DNA of 64,000 bases from Gordius sp. MW1 (lineage: Eukaryota; Nematomorpha; Gordioida; Gordea; Gordiidae), in contig OZ038529.1 of NCBI GenBank assembly GCA_964036665.1, positions 18,484,060 to 18,548,059 of the forward strand, in the 5' to 3' direction. This document shows positions 1 to 11,999 of this stretch, piece after piece. Each line of letters opens with the position of its first letter. Within the stretch, counting starts at the first letter, position 1. The notes under the pieces were generated by a model. The model did not search any database. It was not told where the DNA came from and worked only from the letters and a program-made list of their open reading frames with translations. The position numbers and the translations under genes are program-made.

Positions 1-54
1 TGAATTCGACGAGTTGATAGGGCACGATATTTACAGGTTGACGACATTATTTGC

Positions 55-366
55 GACCAATGTTACACGATCCAAATTCTTGTGCTGTATAAGCGATCTG
101 ACATTCTATTTTCTTATTCGATCCAAAAAATAACGAAGCGTCGATTTCGGTTTTTCGCATTCGGAAAAACACAAATCGTAAGAAATAAACAAAATTTCTT
201 ACTCACGTTTTCATATTGTGATTTCGGTCTCGCAAGGGCAGGTTTTGTAGGGTTAGGGTTAAGTCATTTAGGTTCAAGATACATAATTACTATTTTTGGA
301 TTGAATAAGAAAATGGAATGTCAGATCGCTTATACAGTACAAGAATTTGGATCGTGTAACATTGGC
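55..366. mobile_element. Mutator-type MITE, promoter copy 1
   Basis: Terminal inverted repeats of about 75 bp (55-130 and 293-366, outer motif CCAATGTTACACGATCC) are flanked by a perfect 10-bp direct repeat CATTATTTGC at 45-54 and 367-376. Target duplications of 9-10 bp are typical of Mutator-like elements, which is why I assign it there; there is no coding capacity. The half nearest the gene holds the telomere-like GGGTTAGGGTTA. The element ends 92 bp before the IFT57 start codon. A second copy is at 27337-27658. Confidence 0.85.
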
Positions 367-458
367 CATTATTTGCTGCAGACGACAAAATTTATATGTT
401 TTAAAATAATATACGAGTTTGATGTAATTTGTTGGGATGAAAGAAAAGAATTATAATT

Positions 459-1811
459 ATGGACAAACTTTATAATAGTTTGATTGTTTTGAACTATGGC
501 ACAAAATTTTGCAGGAAATATGGCTTAAATCCAATTGATAGGTAGTGATAATTAAGCATATTAAATAGTTTCGAATAATTACCTTAGCAAGTATTTTTTG
601 CAAAACTCAAATACTGGAGAACATGTTTATATGTTTGTCTCTTTAGCATGTTGGATCATAAAACATATTGATCAAAGTTACAAAATATCCATGCCAAAAG
701 ATTCTGATGATTTAGCTCCAATTATATTAAATATATTAAAATTTTTGCCAAATGATCAGTTTGCAAAGTTTTCAATTAATAGATTGAAATTAGGCTATGG
801 GGAACAAGTTTAAAATATATGTATGGTAACTATAATTGTAAGGTGATTTTGCTTCTCAATATTTTAATTGATATGTGGATATCTAACCAAAATATTGATT
901 GGAACCAATTGAATTTGAATAAAATTGGAGATTTAGGAAAAGATCTTATAATTGACCAGGAAGCTATTCACCATAATTCTATGTCATCCAATTCTGTAAT
1001 TATTAAAATTATTAAATTATATGTAATAATTGATTAATGTTCCATCATTTTTAGTCAGAGTATGAAGATAAAAATGAAACAGAAATAGTTGAAAATAGTG
1101 GTGTTACAGAGCATCAAGCTAATGTTGATAGAAATGAAGACTTTGATGCAGTCATACCCAACTTAAAAACTATTGTTTTTAGTGATGTGGTATAAATTTA
1201 TAATTTATATGCAATTATTTTATATGAATATACATTTCAGAATGGCCTACATGATATTAAAGTGGTAAAAAATTTGTATGAAAATATTACCAATACTTTT
1301 GGTAATTTTGAACATTCATTAATTTCTCTACTATCTAAACACTCAAGTTCATTGGATAATCTTAAAGACAAGGAAAAGTTATCAATATTTTAATAATGAA
1401 ATTAGAATTTAGTGATAATTTTGCTTTTTAGTTAAAATTTTATTTCTATAATTTAGAAAATTGAATATATTGGTTGACACAAATTTTGGAGAGGTAAAAG
1501 ATGCATATCAAAAATATAAGACAGTATTGGCTAATTATGAAATTGTGGATAAAGCATTACAGAATAAGCATCAAACTTTGGATAAAGTAATTTTTTATAA
1601 TATCATTTTTAATGTTATAATGTATAATTTTACATTATTATAGTTGACATTAAATGTCAATGATATAAGAATTGAAATAAAGAAAAGAGTGGATGGCATG
1701 ACTGATACATCTGAATTAGAGAAATCTACCCTCTTGCTGCACCAATTGCAGGAAGAAATATTTGATATGGATATAAAAATCAAATTTTTAACTTCTCTAA
1801 AAGAGCATTAA
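459..1811 (+). CDS. IFT57: IFT57 intraflagellar transport protein, 7 exons
   Basis: Exons 459-541, 588-807, 843-995, 1055-1189, 1241-1377, 1457-1586 and 1644-1811 all have GT/AG borders, keep phase and give 341 residues (human IFT57 is about 429). IFT57 (Che-13/Hippi) is an IFT-B component needed to build cilia. The N-terminal part (about 1-130) has the family signature YMFVSLACWIIK and the later KLGYGEQ, comparable to the family YMF...LAAWLI and LKxGYGEHV. Residues about 195-335 are a charged coiled coil that ends in the family motif region GMTDTSELEK and IFDMDIKIKFL. The ATG at 459 is the first in frame after a stop at 438; a longer N-terminus from an upstream exon cannot be excluded. Introns are 46, 35, 59, 51, 79 and 57 nt. 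Recognition is from the ordered match along the whole protein; sequence identity is low. Confidence 0.85.
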
Positions 1812-1887
1812 ACTTGTAAATTGGCATAATCCCATTAGCCATAACTTTGTTAAAATTATCTGTGTATCTAAAATTATGATTGTACCT

Positions 1888-1893
1888 AATAAA
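1888..1893 (+). terminator. AATAAA polyadenylation signal of IFT57
   Basis: First canonical AATAAA after the IFT57 stop codon, 77 bases downstream, in an AT-rich 3' flank. Context only; the cleavage site is not visible. Confidence 0.45.
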
Positions 1894-2483
1894 ACTATGT
1901 CCAGTATTTTTGTTTTTTGTACATATATTATTACAAAGTGTTGATATTCATATTAAAAAAAGGTCAAGTTTTGTATTAAAAGTGTTTAGGTTTTTATTAT
2001 TAAAAAGTTTTTAGTTTTTTGTGCTAGGATTTTTAATAAAACTAAGGTTTTTGTTAAATTTTATTTTAAAAAGCTAATTCTTAGTTAAATAAAACAAAAC
2101 TTTAAAATTTTTATCATAGTTTACCTTGGTTATCATAAAAAATTGGACTTATATTTGTATGAATGGTAATAATCTCTACTTACTTTTACTGCCTCTTTTT
2201 TAACTTGTCGTATATTTTTTGCCTTTTAAATTTAAATAATAAAATTTAACTACCTTTTAAGATAGTTAAAATTAACTAACTCTTATTCTACAATCACCAC
2301 TATTTTATAACATATAAAATCGATTAAATATTGCTCTTACTGACAAACTTTAAAACTTAATTATAAAAAGATCTTTAAAATTAGCCAGAAATATCGAATG
2401 TCATTTCCTTCTAATCATTATAAACCTTACCGCTTTTGGGTCAAGAATCGGCAAAAGTTTTGAAATTGTAAATATCATATTAA

Positions 2484-3985
2484 CCCTTCATTCACCTTTC
2501 ATTTTTACATCATTCGTTCGGATTTTTGGGTCTATATGACCCATAACTTTAAATCGCTACAATTTCTAAAGTACTAGGAGTTAAAATTTAAAATTTTAGA
2601 CATATATTAAATGATCTTTTGCCAATAATTTGAGCTCTTAAATTTATATTTTTGTTCATAACTTTTTATTTTATCGCTAATTATAACCGACCCGGTAAAA
2701 TTTTAAATTATTTTTCACTGTGTATACTAAATTTTACTTTAACAAAAATCTATCCAATATTTTTAGATATTTTTTACATATTTTTAAAATATAGACTTGA
2801 AGCAAAAAAAAACAAAAAAAAATTATTTAAAATAAATAATGCGAAATATAGATATTTCGGTTTAAATACCATCAACATTAAATTTACATATTTTTTCATC
2901 AAAATATTGGCTAAGTTTAAATTTATATATTTTTGAAAATAATTTAATTTAAGATATAATTTTTTTTTCATTGATTAATATAATTTTCCTCTTTAATTTA
3001 AACCATTAATATAGTTTCTAGCCCTCTTAGTTTTTGTTTTATAAAGTTTTAATGGGGCGCAATTTTTTTGAAGAATTTTTAACAGTGTAACACTTAATTT
3101 TCAATAAAGCCCTAAAAGCAATTTTTAAAAATTAAACTTTTATATTATTTGGAAGTTGCACACAATTAATTTTACAATTTATTGTTTATTCAATAATATT
3201 ATCAGCGTCCTTACAATGCAAACATGTCAGATACATATGAGTTTTACAAATATATTTTTTACAAATAGCGCAATAAGTGCTATGTTTGTTGTGATTTTGA
3301 CATAATTTGCAACGACCTCTAGCTTTTTGGGGGGGCTTATATATCATGTCTAAATACCATAATAATATTTTCCCCCGCCTAAACTTGGCTCTCCTTCATC
3401 TAACTCCGATTCAGATTCACAACTACTAATAGATAAACAGTCATCAGTATCACTTTCTGAGCTACCTAAAAATCTTAAAAACCAAAAAAAAATGTTACTT
3501 CCCCAATCAGAATCTTCAAAAATATCCGAAATTTTAAAAGATTCCATGTGAAAAGAAAAAAAGAAATACGCGGGAACAAATCAGCTGCTAAATATTGGCA
3601 TGGATAAATTCCAGAGGAAACAAAAAGTCAAATTTAAAATCGTCATAATTTACAAAATATATGAGCTAGAGAAAAATTTATTTTTTCGATATCATTTGGG
3701 TATTAGTTTTTATCATTTTAAGCAAAAAAAAAATTTTTTTTTGAAAAAAAAAATATCCTCCGTTCGCTTTAGGGGTCAATATGACTTAAGACGTTCAAAA
3801 AACCATGATATATTTAGAACCAATGGGTGAAAACTAACCAAAATTTGCAGAGTTGTAATATGATAAAATTTGTTAAGCTACTGAAAAATCTGAAGCTCTA
3901 TGTTCATTACTTTTTTTTTCTTGCATGTTTTTAGAAAGGCTTGGGTCATATTGACCCAAAAAGCGTACGGAGGGAGAAGATATTT
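2484..3985. mobile_element. piggyBac-like element, internally deleted
   Basis: The left edge follows TTAA (2480-2483) with a CCCTTCATTC start, as piggyBac elements do. Inside both ends lies the motif TTTGGGTC..ATATGACCC (about 2525-2545, 3947-3962), with a related copy at about 3771-3785. Between them are transposase remnants on the - strand (see 3190-3547). The right edge near 3985 is uncertain, since the outermost bases do not mirror the left end well. The rest of the interval is very AT-rich without genes. Confidence 0.55.
3190..3547 (-). pseudogene. piggyBac transposase remnant: acidic N-terminus joined to Cys-rich C-terminus
   Basis: Reading the - strand, 3547-3350 encodes an acidic Ser/Asp/Glu-rich start (MESFKISDIFEDSDWG..., SSESDTDD) typical of piggyBac N-termini. 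Directly after it, in another frame, 3330-3190 encodes a Cys-rich tail RCKLCQNHNKHSTYCAICKK followed by C.THMYLTCLHC. This has the spacing of the piggyBac C-terminal zinc-binding domain. The catalytic core between the two is missing. It was probably a DDD transposase before collapse. Confidence 0.65.
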
Positions 3986-4034
3986 AAAATATATCTTACA
4001 TAGACTCATAAAACTTAAAATACACGTTTAATTA

Positions 4035-4281
4035 GAATCGGGGTCAAAGTCGCAGAAAAAAAGCAGCAGAATGGGTCAGAACTGGTCAGATCGATTTTAG
4101 ATAATCAATATATTACAATTAAATCTCAAATGGGGAAGGAATTTAATGTGCATCTAACCCTAACCCGAACCTAAAACGCTGACCTAAAACACTAACCCTA
4201 GCCCTAACCCTCCTGACCAATCTTGATCTGACCAGTTCTGACCAATTCTGCTGCTTTTTTTCTGCGACTTTGACCGGTTCC
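4035..4281. mobile_element. Mutator-type MITE with telomere-like core
   Basis: Inverted repeats of about 60 bp (outer motif GGTCAAAGTCGCAG) flank the element. Both sides carry a perfect 10-bp direct repeat CGTTTAATTA at 4025-4034 and 4282-4291. The centre (about 4150-4215) holds degenerate telomere-like CTAACCCTAACCC and TAGCCCTAACCCTCC. Its ends differ from the 55-366 family. Confidence 0.85.
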
Positions 4282-4705
4282 CGTTTAATTATAAGAGGTA
4301 TCATTCCGTTGATGTATTACTATGCTTTATATATACATTTTTTCAGGGACGTAGGCAGGATTGCCTAAAGGAGGGAAGGGGTTTTAAAAAAATTAAAAAT
4401 CAATACTATTAAACAAATTATTACGATTATATATAGACTACCCAATTAAGAAGGGGGGGGGGGTTAATTGTAGTCTAAAAATTTTAGATTAAATAAAAAT
4501 TATATTAATTTAATATCTAGGATGGGTTTTTGGTGAAAAATGCATTAATAATATCTTCAAGGACGCAAATTGCAAAGTACTCTTTATGTTTATGCTATTA
4601 ATTGTTTGAACTAAACACATGCATAAGTCCTTTAGGCTTAATTTGCCCACCAGTACCAAAAATTGATCTGGCCCGAGACCGTTAAAACAAAATTGTAGGC
4701 CCGCC

Positions 4706-5806
4706 TAGTGTTTCGATCTCGTCTCGGTCTCGAAAACAAAATCTCGTCTCGTCTCGGGAGCGATTAGGAAAATCTCGATCTCGTCTCGGTCTAGAAAAAT
4801 CTCGGTCTCGTCTCGTCTCGACTTTAAAAAAAAAATATATACGGAATAAAAATTTCTCCTATTTTATTAAAAATATAAATAAGTGTTCAAAAATCCAAAT
4901 GGCAAATTTTATATTTTTGGAAAAACTTTAATACACAAACTTTTTAAAGATTTAGCGGGACACGACATCTTATTGACAATATAAAGATATGAATTAACTC
5001 ATAAAGATAACATTTTCTATAAAAAGTGCAGACTAAAAAAACTATAAATAAATTTGAAATATAAAAGATTAAATTTTATTGTTCTAGCAAATTATAATAT
5101 TTGTATCAAATTCACTGTGTCTGTCAACTATAAATGGACTTCGAAAATTATAATTTCGCTTATAGTTGATATAGTTGCATAAGTGAGCAAAATGAGACCC
5201 TTTATTAACCTTTGCTAATGATTCAAAGTAGACCTTAACATATTTAAGGCAAATGTTTAAGTCCATTAATATAACCATCATCATTTATAGCCCATAGTGT
5301 TTATTGCATGTTTATGCGAGTGACATTTAATGATGTTATTATTATTTACAGAATTGATAACTAGTTGCAGAAATTAAAACGTTGTAAAACAACAATAAAA
5401 GCAGCATTATTATAGAATTAAGAACATAAGGTTTTAAACTTTAAATTAAAGAGTACGTATTTAAATGTATGACAAAAATCAACACTTAGGTAAATGATTG
5501 CCAAATTTTATTTTTTTTACAAAAATATATAACATTTACTACACTTGGGAATTTTTTTAATATTAAATATATTCCATACATATTGATTTACATTTAATAC
5601 CTTAAATGTAAATTAAAATACACAATAATTTACTAAAATCTAACGATCAATAAAAAGTTGAGATCTCGCCGAGAAACTCTCGTATCGTCTCGTCTCGACA
5701 TCAAAATTCTCGTCTCGATCTCGACTCCATTTTTCAAATTCTCGTCTCGTCTCGTCTCGGTTTTCGAGACGAGACCGAGATTTTTCTCGGTTTTTCCGCA
5801 TCACTA
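4706..5806. mobile_element. hAT element with TCTCG subterminal arrays
   Basis: Ends are TAGTG...CACTA; the flanking 8-mers are GGCCCGCC (4698-4705) and AGCCCGCC (5807-5814), a hAT-size duplication with one change. Both ends carry dense arrays of CTCGTCTCG (4718-4825 and about 5660-5790), the likely transposase-binding subterminal region. The AT-rich interior (4830-5650) has no recognisable transposase, so it is non-autonomous or decayed. Confidence 0.8.
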
Positions 5807-5814
5807 AGCCCGCC

Positions 5815-8131
5815 ACCCCCGCTAATTTTTTTGCAAAGCACGATCATAGCCTACACCCTTCCCGAAAAAGTTAATATATATTCTGCGGCTTTTTAAATAT
5901 TTCAAGACAATACTAAAACAATCATTTATTTATATGTTGAAGATGTTAAATAATCAGTTTCAAGGCTTTTGTTTCTTCTGACAAGCTATGCGCCGTTAAA
6001 ATTTCACTTGTAGCATTAGAAGCTGCATAAAAAAACCATTCTTGATAATTAAATATGCAAGGTTAATTTTTTAAATTAAAATTACCTATTTTGTTAATTT
6101 TTCACCATCCCCTCATTAAAATATAAAAACTCTTGTAATCCACTTATATAAAATACCCAAGTTCTATGAATAAATAACGAACAAAAATTAATATTGATTT
6201 TATTACATTGAGAAGTTAAATAATAAAATCTGATAAACTTAATAAAAAACACCATTTTGCGTATTGTATATTAGAATGCAAAAATAAAAAGATTATTAAA
6301 ATAATTCTGGTGGTCGAAGCCCGAGGCCCGTCCTGAGCTAGTTTTATTACTATAACGATCTTCCAATCCCGGCCCGCTAATTTTTTTAACAAAAAGCCCA
6401 TCGACGCACGGCTTTGGCGATCCCAGCTATATTTGCTTTAATAAAGATAACTATATCATGAACATCAAAAATTAGACTTTAAAAAATCATTCTACTAAAC
6501 CACGAGGAATATTAAGAAATCATCACATCATTTTCGTAGAATTAGCAGGCTCGATTTCTAAAAAAAGAGACAGTATGTTCAAAAATGAAGCATGCATGAA
6601 TGAAATGTACAAAATGCTGTGTAAAATTATCATTTACAGTGAGTATTAATTATTATTTGTCTCTAGTAGTATAAAACCCGCAATTTCTAAAAACAAGGAA
6701 TCTAATTTAAGTCATATTAAAAACTTAGAAAAATAAAATTATTAAAACTAAAATTAGGCGTGTATTAGCACCTTCCTCGTCAATTTTAAAAGTTGAGATA
6801 GTTATTTAGAGAAAAAATTAAGAAATAAATCTATTCTTATAAAAATATCTTTTCAGAACATTAATTATAAAGCAATCCAATTTCTTTGTTTAATATTTCT
6901 AATATGCTATTCATATTATATGTACGCAGGCATGTGTAGTTGGGAACCGATCAAAGTAGCACAGAAATCATCAAACTTCGTCAAATTCATCAAAATTCAC
7001 CAGAATTAATCAGAATAACATATGTTTAGTGATATGGTAAAATTACATAAGCAGTAATATTCGATATGCATACAAGTAACAATGTACCTATGAAATTATG
7101 TTTTTAGATTATCCTTATGTTTTCGACATACGCATTTTAGTATGCAACCGTATACAGAACAGTGCCGTAGCTTGCAACATTTCGCTTGAAGGGCCGAACT
7201 TAAATTTCACACCAGTGGGGATGAATCAATGGCGATCTTAAAAAAATTTCCATAGCCATTATTCAAAATTAATAACCATCTATTCCTTTGTGATTTGTTT
7301 TTTTTCAAAATTCACTTGAACTTGTACCTTTTTAGATCCTTAAGATCTTCCCTTTTTACCTTTGACTTGCACATGAGCATGCGAAATTATAGACCTGCAA
7401 CGGGCCTCTCTAGGTCAATCAGCACGTCTGTTACAAATTATAAACCCCGGGCCGGATCCGAGCCCATTAAGATAATAAATGATAGACCCGGCACGCTAAT
7501 TTTTTCCAAAGCCCGGGACCTTATACAAAAGCTTTTATTTTGCATCTTTTAATATTTTATTTTTATTCTTTTATTGAATAAACAATATATATGTGTTAAA
7601 GGTGTTATGTAATAATCATTATGTAAAAAATTGTATTTATTTAAATAATAAATTAGCCTAGTCTAAAGTTTATAGAATTTTAGAGTGTATGATTGGATTG
7701 GACCAAGTCTATATATAGTATCTAATTAACACTTATCAATTTGGAATGCGCGTTGAGAAGTTTATGAATAAATAAGTAATGTGAAAAATATAATTTTAAC
7801 TTAATTTAGCAAGCTTTAAATAGTTGTAGTTTAATAGAAAATATTATAAAACACCTTAGTTTATAATTTATAATACACAAAAATTAGTTTCAGCAGGTCT
7901 TACTTATATCTTTGCATGGCCCACGCCCGCTAGGTTAAATTACGTTCCTTCCCCAGCCCATTGTTTCCTTTAAAGCAAAAGCTTGCGGGTAATTTTGCTT
8001 AACTATATGCCTCACTTAGATAGATGATTGATGTCCCATATAGAAAATTTAGTACCAAAAACCAGGAATATAATAGTAATTACCTCTATTAAAATATACT
8101 CGAGAATGTTTATTTGCGTCAAAATCCTGCT
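5815..8131. other. Gene-free, GC-motif hAT relics in AT-rich DNA
   Basis: Islands of GGCCCG/GGGCC motifs at about 6310-6410, 7390-7520 and 7910-7990 resemble the GC-rich subterminal arrays of the intact hAT at 47643-48792. At 7390 the string TAGACCTGCAACGGGCC is close to that element's end. I could not pair ends or find target duplications. The rest is AT-rich without supported genes. Confidence 0.45.
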
Positions 8132-8283
8132 CATGGGCGTAGCCAAGGGAAGGTCGGAAGGAGCGGCTGCCCAGTTCTTTAAATTTGAATAAAATTATAG
8201 TTAGATTTACAAAAAGCTATGATTTTGCTACACCCTAAACATTATTGCCCCCCCCCCTTATTCCTATATTGCCTACGTTCATG
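8132..8283. mobile_element. Short hAT MITE, CATGGGCGTAGCC family, copy 1
   Basis: Starts CATGGGCGTAGCC and ends with the complement form TGCCTACGTTCATG, with a C-run near the right end. The flanking 8-mers ATCCTGCT and ATACTACT agree at 6 of 8 positions. Related to the copies at 8544-8692 and 28224-28391. Confidence 0.65.
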
Positions 8284-8399
8284 ATACTACTTTCATATTT
8301 GTGTAATTTTAAATTGCGTCTAACATAAATTCTATGATTAAAACAAATATACATGGTAGAGTAGGTTTAATTACAACAATGTAGATGTTGGACGATCCC

Positions 8400-9090
8400 A
8401 AGTCCGTGTGAATGGAGAGTTGGCGTCTTGTCAAAAACCGGTAAAAACGAACTCCAAAATCATGATAATTTTAAACAAAATATACGACAGAAATCCAAAG
8501 GGTTCTCTACAAACGACGCCCACTAATAGGCTAGGGTTGCTGCCATGGGCGTACCCAGGTTTTGAATTAAGGGGGGGGGGAAACGTTTAAAAGTTCATTT
8601 AGAGGGGGGCAAAACATAATTTTTTTAATTTTTCAATGTTTTTGCATTGAAATTTTTTTTTGTAAATTTTCTCTCCCCTGCGTACGCCCATGGTTGCTGC
8701 CCCACTCAGAACGAAGGCGGTAAAAGAAATTAATTGTGGAAGGAATGCGAATAACATGCTGGAATGTGGGAACATTGACGGGAGGGAGCATCAAGGTCGC
8801 ACAGATGTTAAAAATAATAACATCGCCTGCCTACAAGAGACGAGGTGGAATGGAACCAAAGATAGGAGTCAGGAGAAAGATACAAACTATTTTACAGTGC
8901 TATTATATCGTAGAAACAGGTATTGTTTTAGGCGAATCGTTCAAGGACAGGTGTTGGAAGTCAATCGTTGTTCCGACAGGTTAATATGGGTGAAGATTGC
9001 AAATCAAAGGGGCCTCGTAACCGTTACGTGCGCGTATGCTCCCCAAATTGGGGGTATGGAATCAGAGAAAGACATATTCTTCAATTAATT
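8400..9090 (+). pseudogene. RTE-type LINE, 5' region and endonuclease domain
   Basis: Two overlapping frames between about 8690 and 9088 together encode an APE-type endonuclease start. ITCWNVGTLTG comes first, then CLQETRWNGTKDR, then DRLIWVKIANQRG and TCAYAPQIGG. These match the ordered motifs of RTE-like retrotransposon endonucleases (nicking of target DNA before reverse transcription). Frame changes and stops make it a pseudogene; the reverse transcriptase part is absent after about 9090. A hAT MITE (8544-8692) splits the 5' end exactly. Confidence 0.75.
8544..8692. mobile_element. Short hAT MITE, CATGGGCGTA family, copy 2
   Basis: Ends are CATGGGCGTACCCAGG and the complement ...CGTACGCCCATG. 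A perfect 8-bp duplication GTTGCTGC flanks it (8536-8543 and 8693-8700). It contains a G-run near the left end and a T-rich middle. It lies in the 5' part of an RTE element. Confidence 0.92.
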
Positions 9091-9830
9091 GGAAAAGGAA
9101 ATACCAGGAATAGGAAAGGAAAAAGGCTAATTAATAGAATTTGAAAGCAATTTAAGAGAAAATTTTTATTTAGAGCAATTAATCATAATAAAAATAAGTT
9201 GTAGCTTAGCGATAGCGACGAGTGATACTGGAATAAAAAGGCAAATTAAGGAAGCTTTGTTAATCCAAATTTGATTTGCTACAAAAAATAAATAAAATTA
9301 GATTTAGCACTTGCATGCATTGTGTGAATTTGAGCATGATGTTTTTGTATTATGTCTAGACGGCACGTGTAAATTACGAACAATGAAAGGGTTACACAAA
9401 TTTAAATATTTCAATCCTTTCCATGAAAGTAGCTAGGGACTTGATGGAGAGGTGTTCGGGCAAAGATTAAAAAATTAATATGGGGATGGGTGGCAACATC
9501 AAGTTTCTTAATTTTTAGCATTTTCCTTCAACAATCAAATAAAAAAGTAACAAAATAATACACTATCTAAAAAACTCCCATAATCCCGAATGGTCCGAAT
9601 CTTATCATCGTGTCCGCCCAAAAATCCTCCGGCCCGTGGGCCGGGGGGGGGGGCAGGTTCAGATGGAAAGCCCTTAGGTAAATTCAAAACTTAAGGCTAA
9701 ATCTAAAAGGTTTTAGGAAACCTTAACTCAAAACCTCAGGCTTGTGTTAATGAAACCCCGGTTTTTCCACCACTAAAAGGGTCTATGATCGGTTACAATA
9801 TTAACACTTCGTCCTTGTATATATTCATTA
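9091..9830. other. Gene-free stretch with CCTTAAGG-type relic
   Basis: AT-rich to about 9590, then a GC block CCGGCCCGTGGGCCGG with a G-run (9630-9655) and repeated AACTTAAGG/CCTTAACTC motifs ending TTTTTCCACCACTA (about 9770). The same motifs recur at 12000-12755, so this looks like one end of another hAT-type relic. No target duplication found. Confidence 0.4.
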
Positions 9831-11280
9831 AGTTATTTTAACCCCTAAACCCCGCCAGCGCTTCCCGTTTAATTGTTGAATATCGACTCTCACCATCACT
9901 TAACGCTCTTGCATATGGCATCACTTTACAATTCTTTCCTCTCGCTCGTTGTTGTAAGATAGCCTTTAGACCTGAACCAGATGCGTCTACGACTAGGCCT
10001 ATTTAACAATTTCTATTAAAGTATGCTATCATGGAGGCCCTAGTAAACGCACACTTGATAGCGTCAAACCCAGCTTGTTGTTCTCCACCCCCGCGGTAAG
10101 TCACGTTTTTTTCATTTATTTTTGAATAGGGACACAATTTTGGCGTAGTTTTTAATGAACTTTGAAAAATATTATGTTAACCCAAGAAAACATTTAATTT
10201 CATTTTTATTTGTCAAATTTTCCCATCAGGTTACTAGTTCTGATTTATTAATGTTGATTTGAATGCCTTTATGCTGATTAAATATCCCAAAAATATGTCC
10301 TTAGCCCACAAGAGGCTTTTGGGCGTTTGGCACACACCCACACTTTTGTAAACTAGTACTCTGGACAGCCGCTCGTTGTGGACTTTTACATTTTCACTCG
10401 CAATTAGTATATCGTTTATTTATTTAGTCCACCTTAGCGACGGTATCATCGATACCGTATTGCCGGTATCGAAGATAAAGTAAAACAACTCATTATAAAT
10501 ATATACATCTACGGTTAACACATCTAAAGCATGGTTTAGCCTGGGAATCCTGGCCGGTTCATGCTTCTCGTCTCGCCTCTACACTCAACGCCTCTTCGGA
10601 CACGTCCTCCAAGGCGCTTAGTCTGCCATTTATCGTCTCGGCCGCTATGGCCAGCTTTCGTAAGTGGTCCCATTTGTTATCGTTTTCTGATAACTATCTT
10701 GCCTGCCGGCCTCTATTTCCTAACCTTATTATGAATTGGTCCGCGATTCTGTTTTGTAATTCTTCGTTTCCGAAGTTGCAGCTATGGCGGCGGCCTTAAG
10801 TCTATTCGCATACACTAATATCGTCCCTCAAAACTCTTGTCGAACCTCTGCGAATTCATATCTCTTTGCCATAACATATGAATTCCTATCAAGTAATTTC
10901 CTTAGCCGTTTCTTCGCTTCTTCGTATGAAATTGTAAGATCTTGAGGTCTATAGTCCTCCAACACCACCTGGAATGCCCCGTCGAGGATGCTTAATAGCA
11001 TAGCGACTTTCCTGTCATACTAAGGTGGTTTTAGTTCGCTCTTTAGGAAAAGTTCAAATTAGCTTATAAATACATCGATGTTATCATTGAGTTTATACTC
11101 ATGCATCACTGCACAGGTTATTTGCGCGTCGTGAGTAGGATTCGAACATACGTGGGAATGTACCATTTGGAATAATGGATTCCCGCCTTAATTTGGATCC
11201 TACTCACGACGCCACTGTTATGCGCCTTATAATAGTACATTCAATGTTATGAGGGGGTATAGCGATATTATGAAACCAGA
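9830..11280 (-). pseudogene. Ty3/Gypsy fragment A: LTR edge, gag, RT, RNase H
   Basis: Read on the - strand: an LTR end and primer-site region (about 11280-11210), a gag-like charged helical stretch (about 11000-10560), then reverse transcriptase remnants with DILIASENVKVHNERL (near 10420) and IFLGYLIS, then an RNase H start VVDASGSGLKAILQQ (near 9990) and SDGESRYSTI. Order and motifs are those of Gypsy pol. Many stops and a deletion of most of RT make it non-functional. The LTR edge resembles sequence at 14230-14290 next to fragment B. Confidence 0.7.
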
Positions 11281-11339
11281 GACCTTTTCATTAACTCTCC
11301 AAGTTTGTTATTTACATATCACCCGAAGCACTACCACTA

Positions 11340-11990
11340 GCTCTCTGCAATTTTAATAAAGTAACACCGGTCTTACGATGGATTTGTAAGCCTTGCTAAC
11401 CATATTTGCATTTTCTTGTCACACATTACACCGGATATACTTCGCCATTTAAGCCATTCTTTTTAAATCCGAGCGTTGACTTCTTTTGTGCAATTTCCCT
11501 CTTAATGTATCATAGAGCGGTATGTAATCCTGTCTACTTTTGGGTATTTTATATGGTCATCTAACGATAGGGTGCCTGTAACTTTCATCTCCGTGTATGA
11601 CGTTTTTTGATCGTTGACTTTTAAACCATATCCAGATAAGCGCTTTACTTTTCGGCTTTCCGAAAAATGTTTAGAGTCTCCAACTGTCGACCTACGCACA
11701 AATTAAGGACTTCATAAATATTCATAAGCCGTATAAACGCGTCAGGGATACTTTGTTCCTCAATCACCACTATATTAAATCGCGAGGGACCGTTTCGGCT
11801 TCAATAAGGTTAGACCCTTCTCGTTTTTGACTATTTAAGGGCTCCGACATCGCAACTTTTCTTCTCCCTTATCTTGGCCAATTTGTACATAAGCCTGTCA
11901 CTCCCTTTATTGTCCAGTTTATTTGCCATCTCGGTGTACGCGCCATTCATCGCTATTGCAACGGCCTTTTTCGAGGCTCTCTTGCCTCCC
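11340..11990 (-). pseudogene. RTE-type LINE fragment, linker plus RT tail
   Basis: On the - strand, 11990-11850 encodes KKAVAIAMNGAYTEMANKL followed by SDRLMYKLAKIREK, the linker seen before the RT of RTE-like LINEs. After an internal deletion, 11640-11360 encodes GYGLKVNDQKTSYTEMK, KVDRITYRS and, in shifted frame, KEWLKWRSISGVMCDKKM, the RT-tail motifs also present at 18390-18460. Inactive. Confidence 0.65.
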
Positions 11991-11999
11991 TATCAGAGA

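Noticed and set aside
82-456. 124-codon ORF upstream of IFT57
   Set aside because: Runs through the symmetric MITE and its inverted repeats; the IFT57 reading frame starts at 459 in another frame.
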